From NCBI RefSeq assembly GCF_000305495.1, contig NZ_AJTN02000005.1, forward strand, positions 1 through 38,603: a stretch of DNA of 38,603 nucleotides, written 5' to 3'. This document shows, in pieces, positions 1 to 8,446 of this stretch (its first letter is position 1; the number at the start of each line of letters is the position of its first letter). Both the position numbers and the translations under genes were made by a program. This stretch comes from Peribacillus psychrosaccharolyticus ATCC 23296 (GTDB taxonomy: Bacteria > Bacillota > Bacilli > Bacillales > DSM-1321). A model generated the notes under the pieces. It worked only from the letters and a program-made list of their open reading frames with translations, was not told the origin of the DNA and ran no database searches.

Positions 1-50
1 AAAAGCTAGGGAAAAGGAAGGTAATAAGAATATGGCGGGAGTGACACAAT

Positions 51-938
51 ATGTTAAAGAGTTTATTCGCTTTTGGAAAAGAACTTAATCAAGAAATTAA
101 AGAAGATCGAGCAACTGGATTAGCGGCTGAACAAGCCTACTACTATATGCTGTCACTGTTTCCATTATTAATCCTTTTACTTTCCATACTACCCTATCTA
201 CAAATAGAACCTCAAAAAGCCATCGAATTCATTAATAACTTTCTTCCTTCTGAAAGTACAGAAGTATTAGAGGAAAATATTGTTACGATAGTTAGTGAGC
301 GTAATGGCGGCCTGTTAACTGTAGGTATACTGGGTACAATTTGGTCTGCTTCCAACGGGATGAACGCCTTCATCCATGCAATGAATATTGCTTTTGATGT
401 TGAAGAAACACGAAACTTCATTAAAGCGCGCCTAATTTCGATCGTCTTAACACTCGTACTAATTTTTGCTTTTATCGTTGTACTTGTTCTGCCTGTATTC
501 GGCAGCACAATCATTAATATGATTGAATACGTTGTTCCACTTTCAGAAAGTTTTGAAAGCCTTATTAATCTATTACGCTGGGTGGTCGCATTAGCTGTGC
601 TCGTTATTGTTTTAACCACACTATATCGATTTGCTCCGAATAAACAATATCCATTTAAGCAAGTAATACCAGGTGCCGTTTCTGCAACAATAATCTGGCT
701 CGCAATTTCTTTAGGGTTCTCATTTTATGTCAGCAATTTTGGCAACTACTCTGCCACCTATGGAAGTCTTGGGGGAGTCATCATCTTAATGCTTTGGCTG
801 TACCTAACCGGACTTACCCTCGTTATTGGCGGGGAGATTAATGCCTTATTCCATAAAAGGTATCTTGCTGTAACAAAGCCTAAAGACCGTACACATCAAA
901 AGCCTGTGAACTCAAAGGACCGCAGACTTCATACGTAA
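51..938 (+). CDS. YihY/BrkB-family (UPF0761) inner membrane protein
   Basis: A 295-residue polytopic membrane protein of the YihY/BrkB family, once mislabelled ribonuclease BN; B. subtilis YfkH is a relative of similar size. The family's molecular role is not settled. About six hydrophobic segments are visible, including residues about 30-50, 85-105, 125-150, 185-205, 215-240 and 245-265. The family-like motif AEQAYYYMLSLFPL is near residue 26, and GGVIILMLWLYLTGL with GGEIN lies near the C-terminus. The tail is short and basic. A GGGAG ribosome site lies about 9 nt before the ATG. The gene ends at a bidirectional terminator shared with the convergent DHH gene. The family call is firm; a function is not claimed. 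Confidence 0.88.
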   Translation: MLKSLFAFGKELNQEIKEDRATGLAAEQAYYYMLSLFPLLILLLSILPYLQIEPQKAIEFINNFLPSESTEVLEENIVTIVSERNGGLLTVGILGTIWSASNGMNAFIHAMNIAFDVEETRNFIKARLISIVLTLVLIFAFIVVLVLPVFGSTIINMIEYVVPLSESFESLINLLRWVVALAVLVIVLTTLYRFAPNKQYPFKQVIPGAVSATIIWLAISLGFSFYVSNFGNYSATYGSLGGVIILMLWLYLTGLTLVIGGEINALFHKRYLAVTKPKDRTHQKPVNSKDRRLHT

Positions 939-940
939 AC

Positions 941-994
941 AAAAAAAGACTGACTCAGAATCGTATGTAACGATTTTCCGAGTCAGTCTTTCTT
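941..994. terminator. Bidirectional intrinsic terminator between convergent genes
   Basis: Perfect 11-bp stem (AAGACTGACTC with GAGTCAGTCTT) with A-rich DNA on the left and T-rich DNA on the right. It can end transcripts of both the YihY gene and the DHH gene. Confidence 0.85.
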
Positions 995-995
995 A

Positions 996-2177
996 TTACC
1001 CTTTTACAGAATAATGCTTGGTCAAGTAGCTGATGTAATCATCATCACGAGCCAGGGCAGCTTGAAGCTTTCGCTTGATTGTACGCTCTGCTTCATAAAA
1101 ATCTGCGTAGGGTTGGGATTGAATCTTTTGATTGATTTCTGTAATCCAACCTGTCCCCTCTTTATAATAGATAAAGACATAGTCATTTCCTGCTTTATAC
1201 AGAACACCTTGTTTGGTTTCTTTAAGATTATAACGATTTTTGAACGCATCTCTTCGAAGCGGCTCTGCATAAAACGTCGCTTCCACAAATAACTTAAATG
1301 CTTTATCTGTCATATTGCATCCTGACGCCTTTTGATGTCCGCCGCCATCATATTTTGCCGCTATCGCTGAAACATCTACTGAATCGTGTATTGTGCGTAG
1401 ACTAATGCGTTTCCCCCCTACCATCATAATCGCTATGTAATCAAGATGTGGAAATTCCTTAGACAACTCATTGCCTAATTCCGAATGATAGGATTCAGCA
1501 TGCACAATTCCGGCGATATGCTCACCTATTTTAGCTTGATAAACTTCTCTTTTTTTCCGTTTGATATAACGCTCTACCCGGCTTTCTTCTACCTCTAAAA
1601 GTTTTATTTCTATGTCATCAAAATAAAACTTAGTTTGATCGCCAGTAAGCTTTTTCAACATCTTTTCCTCAAAATCTATCTGCGGGAACATAAAAAATAA
1701 ATCATTTAACCGCTTAGCAGTGAAGTTCTGATTAGCATCCCATTCCCATGTGTCATATTGACGAACCAGTTCAACAAACTCGTCTACAATGGGTGAGGGC
1801 TGCAGCAGCTCTTTATCAATCAGATATTTATATAATAAAGAAGTAGCTGAGGTTTGCTTGCCGTCTTCCTGAACAACCGTAACCTCTGCCCAATTATGTT
1901 CATTTAAGTGTACAGCAGACTTGTGATGATCAATTAAAACAGCCTGACCTCCAGCTGCAACAAACTCAGAAATGCGCTTTTCATTATCTTGATTTACTGA
2001 TAAATCGGTAATGATTAATTTTTCTTCCATATTTCCTGCTTCAATAAACGCCTCTACCTGATAATTCAGTCCTGCAATTGAATTATATATGGCATTAACT
2101 TTGTCACCAAAAGCTAGCTTGGCTACAATTCCACACCCTACTCCATCTAAATCATTATGTGATAAAAGCTGGTACAT
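996..2177 (-). CDS. DHH-family phosphoesterase (oligoribonuclease/pAp-phosphatase-like)
   Basis: A cytosolic Mn-dependent phosphoesterase of the DHH/DHHA1 superfamily, which includes nanoRNases, pAp phosphatases and cyclic dinucleotide hydrolases. The N-terminal DHH domain shows HNDLDGVGC (metal-binding Asp) at residues 6-14 and the signature IDHHKS near residue 82. The C-terminal DHHA1 domain shows GGGHQKASG near residue 278. The frame is open to 2234, but the ATG at 2175-2177 is chosen because an AGGGGG ribosome site sits about 7 nt upstream, giving 393 residues. It ends convergently with the YihY gene. The substrate cannot be told from sequence; nanoRNA, pAp and cyclic dinucleotides are all possible. 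Confidence 0.85.
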   Translation of the reverse strand: MYQLLSHNDLDGVGCGIVAKLAFGDKVNAIYNSIAGLNYQVEAFIEAGNMEEKLIITDLSVNQDNEKRISEFVAAGGQAVLIDHHKSAVHLNEHNWAEVTVVQEDGKQTSATSLLYKYLIDKELLQPSPIVDEFVELVRQYDTWEWDANQNFTAKRLNDLFFMFPQIDFEEKMLKKLTGDQTKFYFDDIEIKLLEVEESRVERYIKRKKREVYQAKIGEHIAGIVHAESYHSELGNELSKEFPHLDYIAIMMVGGKRISLRTIHDSVDVSAIAAKYDGGGHQKASGCNMTDKAFKLFVEATFYAEPLRRDAFKNRYNLKETKQGVLYKAGNDYVFIYYKEGTGWITEINQKIQSQPYADFYEAERTIKRKLQAALARDDDYISYLTKHYSVKG

Positions 2178-2264
2178 TAAAATCCCCCTAGCAATCAATT
2201 CTTTAGTACTATACCCTAACCATAAGCTTTTCATTTCAATATGAATGCTGATTTACAATGGAAA

Positions 2265-2309
2265 TGAAAAAAGCCATTTCAGTTAAATTTACCATTCCCT
2301 GAAACGGCT
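2265..2309 (-). terminator. Intrinsic terminator after the ABC-F gene
   Basis: Read on the minus strand, AGCCGTTTCAG pairs with CTGAAATGGCT (one G-U pair) and is followed by TTTTTTC. It lies between the ABC-F stop and the DHH start and should separate the two transcripts. Confidence 0.8.
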
Positions 2310-2339
2310 GCAGCTTCTATTATAACGTTTTTTTATTTA

Positions 2340-4211
2340 TTACTCCATACAGGTCTCTAGTTGTTTATAAAGAGTCTCTCTTTGCTCCTTAAGTCTAATC
2401 TGCTGCTCGTAAAGCAGCTGCAAATCTTTCAGTTCAACAGTCTCAACCATATTCTTCTCCAATCCAGCAAGTTGTTTCTCAACTTCCTCCACTTCCTTTT
2501 CAATCTCATCTGAAGTTGCTTGTTTCACCAATTGAGACTTAGAGTCGTGACGTTTTAGCATTGGCTCTTTACGATCCGTATAATTTTTTCCTGTTACTTG
2601 CAGTTTTTCCCTTGCCCATGAGTAATTCCCTTCAAAGATATGGAGCTTTCCCTCATGCAGCCAATACGTTTTATCGAAAAGTTTATTTAGTAAATAACGA
2701 TCATGGGAGACGGCAATAATCGTCCCTTGAAAATGTTCCAAGGCTTCTTCCAGCACCTCCCGTGAATCAATGTCAAGATGATTAGTGGGTTCATCAAGAA
2801 TGAGAAGATTAATCTCTTGGTGCATAAGCTGTGCAAGCCGGAGCCGCATTCTTTCCCCGCCGCTCAACTGCCCTGTCTTACGAAATACTGCAGGACCATA
2901 AAATAGAAATTTAGCTAGGATGTGCCGCGCTTCATTTTCACTTACCAAAACTTCTTCACGAAAGACTTCTAAAACCGTCTTTTCGGACATCACAGTCAAA
3001 TGCTGAGATAAATACCCGATCCTTACATTTGCTCCTAGTTGTACACTTCCACTATCCAAACTTTCTTCCCCAAGGATTATTTTTAATAACGTGGACTTAC
3101 CCGTACCATTATTACCGACGATAGCCGTACGATTTTTAAAATGAGTCGTGAAAGATGCATTAGAAAATAATGATCGTCCATGATAGCTTTTCTCTGCGTC
3201 CCTTAGCGTGATAACATCCTTTCCACTCCTATCTCCAGATTCCAACTGAAGCCCCATTTTCCTTCGTTCCAAGATTGGACGTTTCAGCTTTTCTATCCGT
3301 TCCAATGCTCTTTCCATATTGGTCGCACGTTTATGCAAAGCTTCACTGGGAGGACTAGCCTGATTAGCCCATTCTCGTAATCGTTTAATTGCTTCCTTCA
3401 TTTTTTTTATCTTTTTTTGCTGCTCCTGAAAAGAATGAAATTCGTCAAGAAGCCGCTTTTCTTTCTCTTTTACAAATCCTGAATAATTATGATGATATAA
3501 AACTGCTTCCCCGTCCTCAACATCAATAATAGTCGTCACAACTTGGTCTAGAAAATAGCGGTCATGTGAGACAATCACGACTGTCCCCTTGTATTCCTTA
3601 AGATATTGCTCTAACCATTCTACAGCGGCTATGTCTAAATGATTGGTCGGCTCATCTAAAAGCAGGAGATTTGGATTCAATAATAATACTTTCCCTAATG
3701 ACACTTTTGTTTTTTCACCTCCGCTTAACGCCTCATATGGTGATTCAAGCAGCCCTGTAATTCCAAGACCTTCTGCTACCTTGGCAGTCTTTGCTTCCAT
3801 CTCGTAGCCATCAAGCAAATCAAACTGATCTTGCAGGGAACCATACTCCTGAAGTAAAGCATGCAGGGCCTCTTCATTTTTCTCAAGTTTCATCACATTT
3901 TCCATCCTGCTGATCTCTTTCGCTAAATTTAAAGTACTTTCAAATGCGGAAAGTAATACTTCACTTACTAAATGCTGATTTTGAAGAGGGATTTGTGCTA
4001 GATAACCTACTTTACAGTCTTTCTTCAAAATCATGCTTCCACTGTCAACCGTTTCTATTTTAGCCATCATTTTTAAAATTGTACTCTTTCCACTGCCATT
4101 ACTTCCGACAAGACCTATTCGGCTGCCTTCATGCACTTCCAACGAAAGGTTCTCAAATAAAAACTCTCCGCCGAACATTTTACTAATTTGTTGTAATCCG
4201 CATATAATCAT
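2340..4211 (-). CDS. ABC-F family ATPase (ribosome-associated, possible antibiotic-resistance or translation factor)
   Basis: A 623-residue protein with two ABC ATPase domains and no membrane segments, the ABC-F layout. Domain 1 has Walker A GSNGSGKST (about residue 36), signature LSGGEKTK and Walker B LLLLDEPTNHLD. A charged inter-domain linker follows at about 245-320, the P-site tRNA interaction motif region. Domain 2 has Walker A GNNGTGKST (about residue 367), signature LSGGERMR and LLILDEPTNHLD. A coiled-coil C-terminal extension covers about 560-620. The length matches YfmR/YdiF-type proteins more than VmlR (about 547), so paralogue assignment is open. The start has a GAGGAG site 8 nt upstream. 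The upstream leader ORF and two hairpins suggest induction by ribosome stalling, which favours an antibiotic-response role; that is inference. Confidence 0.88.
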   Translation of the reverse strand: MIICGLQQISKMFGGEFLFENLSLEVHEGSRIGLVGSNGSGKSTILKMMAKIETVDSGSMILKKDCKVGYLAQIPLQNQHLVSEVLLSAFESTLNLAKEISRMENVMKLEKNEEALHALLQEYGSLQDQFDLLDGYEMEAKTAKVAEGLGITGLLESPYEALSGGEKTKVSLGKVLLLNPNLLLLDEPTNHLDIAAVEWLEQYLKEYKGTVVIVSHDRYFLDQVVTTIIDVEDGEAVLYHHNYSGFVKEKEKRLLDEFHSFQEQQKKIKKMKEAIKRLREWANQASPPSEALHKRATNMERALERIEKLKRPILERRKMGLQLESGDRSGKDVITLRDAEKSYHGRSLFSNASFTTHFKNRTAIVGNNGTGKSTLLKIILGEESLDSGSVQLGANVRIGYLSQHLTVMSEKTVLEVFREEVLVSENEARHILAKFLFYGPAVFRKTGQLSGGERMRLRLAQLMHQEINLLILDEPTNHLDIDSREVLEEALEHFQGTIIAVSHDRYLLNKLFDKTYWLHEGKLHIFEGNYSWAREKLQVTGKNYTDRKEPMLKRHDSKSQLVKQATSDEIEKEVEEVEKQLAGLEKNMVETVELKDLQLLYEQQIRLKEQRETLYKQLETCME

Positions 4212-4237
4212 CTATTTCACTCCTCTAATTTTAGGTA

Positions 4238-4285
4238 CAAAAAAAAGACCGCAAGAAGAGGTCAGTGCCTTCTCTGCAATCTTCC
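4238..4285 (-). terminator. Terminator hairpin in the ABC-F leader, just before the gene (candidate attenuator)
   Basis: On the minus strand GAAGATTGCAGAGAAGG can pair with CCTCTTCTTGCGGTCTT, using a few G-U pairs and a bulge, followed by eight Ts. It ends only about 27 nt before the ABC-F start codon, so it must be bypassed for expression. A short alternative stem (ACTAG/CTAGT) lies just upstream. Function as an attenuator is inferred from position. Confidence 0.7.
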
Positions 4286-4325
4286 TTATTACTAGGATTC
4301 GTGGTTTCTAGTAGTGTAAAACGAA

Positions 4326-4354
4326 CAAAAAGGGCCATTTAAAAGGCCCCTTTG
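4326..4354 (-). terminator. First terminator hairpin in the ABC-F leader
   Basis: On the minus strand AAAGGGGCC, an eight-base loop and GGCCCTTTTT form a GC-rich hairpin with a T tract. It lies about 33 nt after the stop of the 44-codon leader ORF. It could terminate readthrough from the riboflavin operon as well as the leader transcript. Confidence 0.75.
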
Positions 4355-4386
4355 CACATTCTATTGTAAGCAGGTGAAGAGACATC

Positions 4387-4521
4387 TTATCGTTCTATTC
4401 TCATTATGCAGTTGTTTGAAAAGGACAGACTTCTCCCTTGAACAATTGCATCATGAAAAATTGCACGGCAAATATACATATAATCCAGCCATTGCTCGCG
4501 CAAAATAATAGAACGATTCAT
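4387..4521 (-). CDS. Putative 44-aa leader peptide upstream of the ABC-F gene
   Basis: A short ORF starting MNRSIILREQW and ending IMRIER. It has an AAGGTGGTG ribosome site about 5 nt before its ATG. It sits immediately after a strong promoter and before two terminator hairpins that precede the ABC-F gene. I recognise no protein family. Short translated leaders in front of ABC-F resistance genes commonly sense translation inhibitors through ribosome stalling, and this layout fits. It could instead be an unrelated small protein; the ribosome site and placement support translation. Confidence 0.55.
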   Translation of the reverse strand: MNRSIILREQWLDYMYICRAIFHDAIVQGRSLSFSNNCIMRIER

Positions 4522-4559
4522 CTCTTTCACCACCTTTTCTTCTATTTAAATACAGGGAT

Positions 4560-4588
4560 ATTATACCATAATATACTATTTACAGCAA
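4560..4588 (-). promoter_or_regulatory. Sigma-A promoter for the ABC-F leader transcript
   Basis: On the minus strand: TTGCTG, 17-bp spacer, TATAAT, with an extended -10 TGG directly before the TATAAT. It lies between the ribH stop codon and the leader ORF, so the ABC-F unit can be transcribed independently of the rib operon. Confidence 0.7.
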
Positions 4589-4593
4589 AATGG

Positions 4594-5067
4594 TTATTCA
4601 AAACTTATTAAGCTGCTTAAATTGGCCATTTCGATGGCTGAGACAGCTGCATCATACCCTTTATTTCCTGACTTCGTTCCAGCTCGTTCAATCGCTTGTT
4701 CAATATTTTCCGTTGTCACCACACCAAAGATCACTGGGATACCCGTTTCTAAAGAAACCGATGCAATGCCTTTTGCCGCTTCATTACAAACATAATCATA
4801 ATGAGAGGTCGATCCTCGGATAACCGTACCCAATCCAATAATTGCATCATACTTTTTTGATTCAGCTAATTTTTTTGAAATGAATGGAATCTCAAATGCT
4901 CCTGGTACCCAAGCAATATCAATATCTTCTTCTTCAACACCGTGCCTTTTCAATCCATCTATTGCTCCTCCAAGCAGCTTACTCGTAATCAGTTCATTAA
5001 ATCGCCCTACCACTATACCAATTTTTAATCCTGTTCCAATTAATTGAGCTTCATATACTTTTCCCAC
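4594..5067 (-). CDS. ribH: 6,7-dimethyl-8-ribityllumazine synthase
   Basis: Lumazine synthase, the penultimate riboflavin step: it condenses 5-amino-6-ribitylaminouracil with 3,4-dihydroxybutanone 4-phosphate. Seen are [12 protein letters not shown] near the N-terminus, [10 protein letters not shown], the GTVIRG phosphate-binding loop with downstream THYDYVCN-type sequence (here SHYDYVCN), and GTKSGNKG. The frame is open to a TTG at 5088, but GTG at 5065-5067 is preferred because AAGGGGG lies 6-7 nt upstream. That gives 157 residues against about 154 in B. subtilis. Last gene of the rib operon; no terminator is seen between its stop and the next promoter. Confidence 0.95.
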   Translation of the reverse strand: MGKVYEAQLIGTGLKIGIVVGRFNELITSKLLGGAIDGLKRHGVEEEDIDIAWVPGAFEIPFISKKLAESKKYDAIIGLGTVIRGSTSHYDYVCNEAAKGIASVSLETGIPVIFGVVTTENIEQAIERAGTKSGNKGYDAAVSAIEMANLSSLISFE

Positions 5068-5103
5068 ACTATTTTCCCCCTTAGACAAATAAATGTCCCA
5101 TTT

Positions 5104-6270
5104 TTATTTTTTTGTTTCTAAATACTGTTCATTTTCTTTTACAGCTGGCATTTGGATGGGCAATCTCTTGACAATATCTAAATCGCAGCCGGCCAACCCA
5201 GTTATTTTGTCAGGATTGTTTGTTAAGAGGCGTAAACGTTTAATACCAAGATCACGCAAGATCTCAGCGCTTACGCCATACTCCCTCATTTCCGCCGGAA
5301 ACCCAAGTTCAATATTAGCTTCTACCGTGTCGTATCCCTCCTCTTGGAGCTTATAGGCTCGCAACTTATTGTATAAACCAATTCCTCTTCCTTCCTGACG
5401 CATATATAGAAGAACCCCTGCTCCTTCTTCTTCAATCTGTCTGAGCGCTGCATGTAGCTGCTCTCCACAATCACACCGCTTAGAGCCGAATACATCTCCG
5501 GTCATGCATTCGGAATGTATCCGTACCAGGACAGCTTCATTCTCACTCCACTCTCCTTTAACAAGAGCAAGATGCTCCAGTTTGTCAAAGGAGTTTGAAT
5601 AGCCAATTAACGTGAAATCTCCATATGTAGTCGGCATATGTACTTCTGCTTCTCTTATAACACTCATTTCTTTCTCTTTACGATAACGAATCAGGTCAGC
5701 AATGGTAATGAGCTTTAATTCGTGTTTTTTAGCAAGCTCTTTTAATTCCGGTACCCGTGCCATCGTCCCATCCTCATTCATAATTTCACAAATTACGCCT
5801 CCAGGTATCGCTCCGCACTGCTTGGCTAGATCAACTGACGCCTCAGTATGACCCGGTCGACTGAAAACCCCTCCTGGTTTAGCTATTAACGGAAAAACAT
5901 GACCTGGTCGTTTAAAATCAGCTGCAACAGAATGATCATTAAATAACTCCCTAATCGTTCCCGCACGTTCAAAGGCGCTTATTCCTGTACTCGCCTGTTT
6001 ATGGTCAATACTCACCGTAAATGCCGTCCCATGATGATCGGTATTTTCATTGACCATAGGGTGGAGATTTAAGCGTAAGGCCCGTTCTTCAGTGATCGTT
6101 GTACAAATTAATCCTCGTCCATGAGTGGCCATAAAATTAATCACCTCTGGCGTAGCTTTCTCAGCCAGAACAACAAAATCTCCTTCGTTTTCTCGGTCTT
6201 CATCATCTACGAGAATGATAATCTTCCCGGCCTGTAAATCGACCAATGCTTCTTCAATATCATTAACCAT
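5104..6270 (-). CDS. ribBA: Bifunctional 3,4-dihydroxy-2-butanone-4-phosphate synthase / GTP cyclohydrolase II
   Basis: A two-domain enzyme supplying both precursors of riboflavin. The N-terminal DHBP synthase domain (about 1-200) has the acidic loop [11 protein letters not shown] and [10 protein letters not shown], and the later motif [12 protein letters not shown]. The C-terminal GTP cyclohydrolase II domain (about 205-388) has the zinc cysteines in [16 protein letters not shown] and the catalytic stretch [14 protein letters not shown]. At 388 residues it is close to B. subtilis RibA (398). An AAAGGATG-type ribosome site precedes the ATG. It sits between ribE (18 nt upstream) and ribH (36 nt downstream). 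Confidence 0.96.
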   Translation of the reverse strand: MVNDIEEALVDLQAGKIIILVDDEDRENEGDFVVLAEKATPEVINFMATHGRGLICTTITEERALRLNLHPMVNENTDHHGTAFTVSIDHKQASTGISAFERAGTIRELFNDHSVAADFKRPGHVFPLIAKPGGVFSRPGHTEASVDLAKQCGAIPGGVICEIMNEDGTMARVPELKELAKKHELKLITIADLIRYRKEKEMSVIREAEVHMPTTYGDFTLIGYSNSFDKLEHLALVKGEWSENEAVLVRIHSECMTGDVFGSKRCDCGEQLHAALRQIEEEGAGVLLYMRQEGRGIGLYNKLRAYKLQEEGYDTVEANIELGFPAEMREYGVSAEILRDLGIKRLRLLTNNPDKITGLAGCDLDIVKRLPIQMPAVKENEQYLETKK

Positions 6271-6288
6271 TTAAACATCATCCTTTCT

Positions 6289-6927
6289 TTAAAAACCATT
6301 CTTCGTCAAAAAGTCAGACGTAATTGTTGGTGCTTGTTTTGTTTTTTCCAGTTTACTAATCACGTATTTCCCGAGCATGTCCACTTCAATATTGACTTTT
6401 TCACCCTCGTTTTTTGAACCGATTACTGTCTGTTCAAGTGTATGGGGAATGAGAGAAATAGTTAGTACATCCTGTGTCACATCGAATATGGTTAGACTAG
6501 TCCCATCAATAGCAACCGAACCTTTAGTGATGCAATAATCACTTATACCTGTTTCTGCTTTAATCTTGTAATAGACTGCGTTGGCCTGACGTTTTTTCTC
6601 CATAATCAACCCTGTTCCATCTATATGACCAGAAACAAAATGGCCTCCAAATCTTCCTGCAGCACTCATAGCCCTTTCCAAATTCACGCGGATACCAGGC
6701 CGCAGCTGTGCAATATTCGTAGCGTTGAACGTTTCTGGCATGACATCTACGGTAAACGAATTCAGTGTAAATGATGTCACGGTCAGGCACACTCCGTTTA
6801 CGGAAATACTATCACCTAGATGAACGTCTTCCGTAATTAGGTCTGAAGTAATGCAAATGGACATACTATTTCTTCCTGTATTTACTGATTGAACAATCCC
6901 GATGTCTTCAATAATTCCTGTAAACAC
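6289..6927 (-). CDS. ribE: Riboflavin synthase alpha subunit
   Basis: Dismutates two molecules of 6,7-dimethyl-8-ribityllumazine to riboflavin. The two internal lumazine-binding repeats are visible: MFTGIIEDIG starts the first and GHFVSGHIDGTG begins the second near residue 95. NGVCLTV and the matching DGTSLTI mark equivalent positions in the two halves. It has 212 residues against about 215 usual. The start is GTG, with AGGGTGA upstream overlapping the ribD stop region. Only 4 nt separate it from ribD, indicating translational coupling. Confidence 0.95.
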   Translation of the reverse strand: MFTGIIEDIGIVQSVNTGRNSMSICITSDLITEDVHLGDSISVNGVCLTVTSFTLNSFTVDVMPETFNATNIAQLRPGIRVNLERAMSAAGRFGGHFVSGHIDGTGLIMEKKRQANAVYYKIKAETGISDYCITKGSVAIDGTSLTIFDVTQDVLTISLIPHTLEQTVIGSKNEGEKVNIEVDMLGKYVISKLEKTKQAPTITSDFLTKNGF

Positions 6928-6931
6928 GTTT

Positions 6932-8020
6932 TCACCCTATTTCCAAAGTCGAGATAATTTTAATATCCTCACCCATTTGCTCTACAGATTGAAAGCGAAG
7001 ATGTTTGGCCTCTTTCATCGTCTTTATCTCCATATCATTAAACATTCCGAATGCGTCCTCCCCGCCAATGAGCTTAGGAGAGAGGTATGTAATTAAGCGA
7101 TTAACATGTCCTGATTTTAAGAAGCTGGTCTGGACAGTTGCACCGCCTTCTACGTATAACGACATAACTCCTTTTTTCCCTAGGAATACAAGCACCTCTT
7201 CAATTGATAGATCAGGTGTCGACATCGCATAGACGAACACACCCTTTTTTTTCAATTTAGCTGCTTTTCCTGGATCAGCTTTTGACCCAGTGATAATCCA
7301 AGTAGGCGCTGCACCATCGGTAACAACGTTAGCTGTGTACGGTACCTTTAAAAAGGTATCAAGTATTAGGCGAATAGGCTGTCTTGTATTTTCTTCATTC
7401 CGATTTGTTAATCTCGGATCATCGCTTAGAACGGTATTAATTCCCACTAAAATGGCATCATGCAAGCTTCGGTCATGGTGAACATCTCTTCTTGATTCCT
7501 CGCCGCTGATCCACTTACTGTCACCTGTTTTCGCTGCCGTTTTTCCATCTAGTGTTACGGCTTGCTTAACGGTAACATAAGGTTTACTCTGCTTAATAAA
7601 GTGAAAAAAAGGTTCATTTAACTGGTCCGCTTTCTCTTGAAGCAACCCCGTTTCAACCTCAATCCCTGCTTGTTTTAATTTCTCTATTCCTTGTCCAGCC
7701 ACTAATGAGTTCTGGTCAGTTGACGCAATGATTACTTTTTCCAGACCTGACTCAATGACGGCCTTCGTACAGGGTGGGGTTTGCCCATAATGACTACACG
7801 GTTCAAGGGTTACATAAAGAGTCCCCTTTTCAGCCTTACATCCTGCCATGTTTAGTGCATGAATCTCGGCGTGAGGTTCGCCTGCCTTTAAGTGAATCCC
7901 CATTCCAACAATTTCACCGTCACGAACGATGACTGCACCAACTGTTGGATTTGGAGAGGTTTGTCCAACTGCTCCCGCTGCAAGCTGCAGAGCATAATTC
8001 ATATAAAACTCATCATTCAT
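6932..8020 (-). CDS. ribD: Bifunctional diaminohydroxyphosphoribosylaminopyrimidine deaminase / 5-amino-6-(5-phosphoribosylamino)uracil reductase
   Basis: First gene of the operon, catalysing the second and third steps from GTP. The N-terminal cytidine-deaminase-like domain has GEPHAEIHAL (zinc His and catalytic Glu) and the zinc cysteines in TLEPCSHYGQTPPC. The C-terminal reductase domain (about 147-362) starts VTVKQAVTLDGKTA and contains ESRRDVH and the late glycine-rich VEGGATV. It has 362 residues, typical of the family. An AAGGGGAG ribosome site lies about 10 nt before the ATG. Regulated by the FMN riboswitch upstream. Confidence 0.96.
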   Translation of the reverse strand: MNDEFYMNYALQLAAGAVGQTSPNPTVGAVIVRDGEIVGMGIHLKAGEPHAEIHALNMAGCKAEKGTLYVTLEPCSHYGQTPPCTKAVIESGLEKVIIASTDQNSLVAGQGIEKLKQAGIEVETGLLQEKADQLNEPFFHFIKQSKPYVTVKQAVTLDGKTAAKTGDSKWISGEESRRDVHHDRSLHDAILVGINTVLSDDPRLTNRNEENTRQPIRLILDTFLKVPYTANVVTDGAAPTWIITGSKADPGKAAKLKKKGVFVYAMSTPDLSIEEVLVFLGKKGVMSLYVEGGATVQTSFLKSGHVNRLITYLSPKLIGGEDAFGMFNDMEIKTMKEAKHLRFQSVEQMGEDIKIISTLEIG

Positions 8021-8040
8021 GCAATCTCAGCTCCCCTTAA

Positions 8041-8077
8041 TAAAAAATAAAAATCCCCTTTAAGTTAAAGGGGATTA
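8041..8077 (-). terminator. Riboswitch-controlled terminator before ribD
   Basis: On the minus strand AATCCCCTTTAA pairs with TTAAAGGGGATT, followed by TTTATTTTTT. It lies between the FMN aptamer and ribD. By analogy with the B. subtilis rib leader it should form when FMN is bound. Confidence 0.85.
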
Positions 8078-8170
8078 CGGGAGTATACGGCGAAAGGATA
8101 TAACTAAATAAACCTATTATCTTAAAATTTTAAAATAATAAGCATTTGCTATTAACTTTCTAATTCCATA

Positions 8171-8297
8171 TGTTCTTCTCCCATCCAGACTGTACTGTCG
8201 GCTTTGGATTCTCACCAAATCCTGCCAATTAAGGCTCGCGGGCTTAGAATTACTTCATCACCGCCGGTCGGGAATTCCACCCTACCCCGAAGAACAA
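8171..8297 (-). promoter_or_regulatory. FMN riboswitch (RFN element)
   Basis: The minus strand carries the conserved RFN core, including GGGGTAGGGTG, CCCGACCGGCGGT, AGCCCGCGAGC and GGATTTGGTGAGAATCC. The P1 stem is perfect: TGTTCTTC (8171-8178 on the plus strand) with GAAGAACA (8289-8296). It sits about 150 nt upstream of ribD with a terminator between. It is expected to bind FMN and reduce rib operon transcription. Confidence 0.97.
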
Positions 8298-8323
8298 ACT
8301 ATTTTAATATAAATATTTCTGCA

Positions 8324-8352
8324 AGTATAGCATTGATTAAATAGTCTGTATA
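8324..8352 (-). promoter_or_regulatory. Sigma-A promoter of the rib operon
   Basis: On the minus strand TATACA, a 17-bp spacer and TATACT, ending about 27 bp before the riboswitch P1 stem. The spacing fits a transcript that starts just ahead of the aptamer. Confidence 0.65.
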
Positions 8353-8446
8353 TTGTACAAATTTCCTATTCAATCAGATACTTTGACTACATTTCTCCAA
8401 TAATGGTAGGCTGTCCATAAGAATATGAAAGAGGAGGAGTTTTTTT

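Noticed and set aside
2178-2234. DHH phosphoesterase extended to 2234
   Set aside because: The extra 19 codons have no ribosome site, and the AGGGGG site points to ATG 2177.
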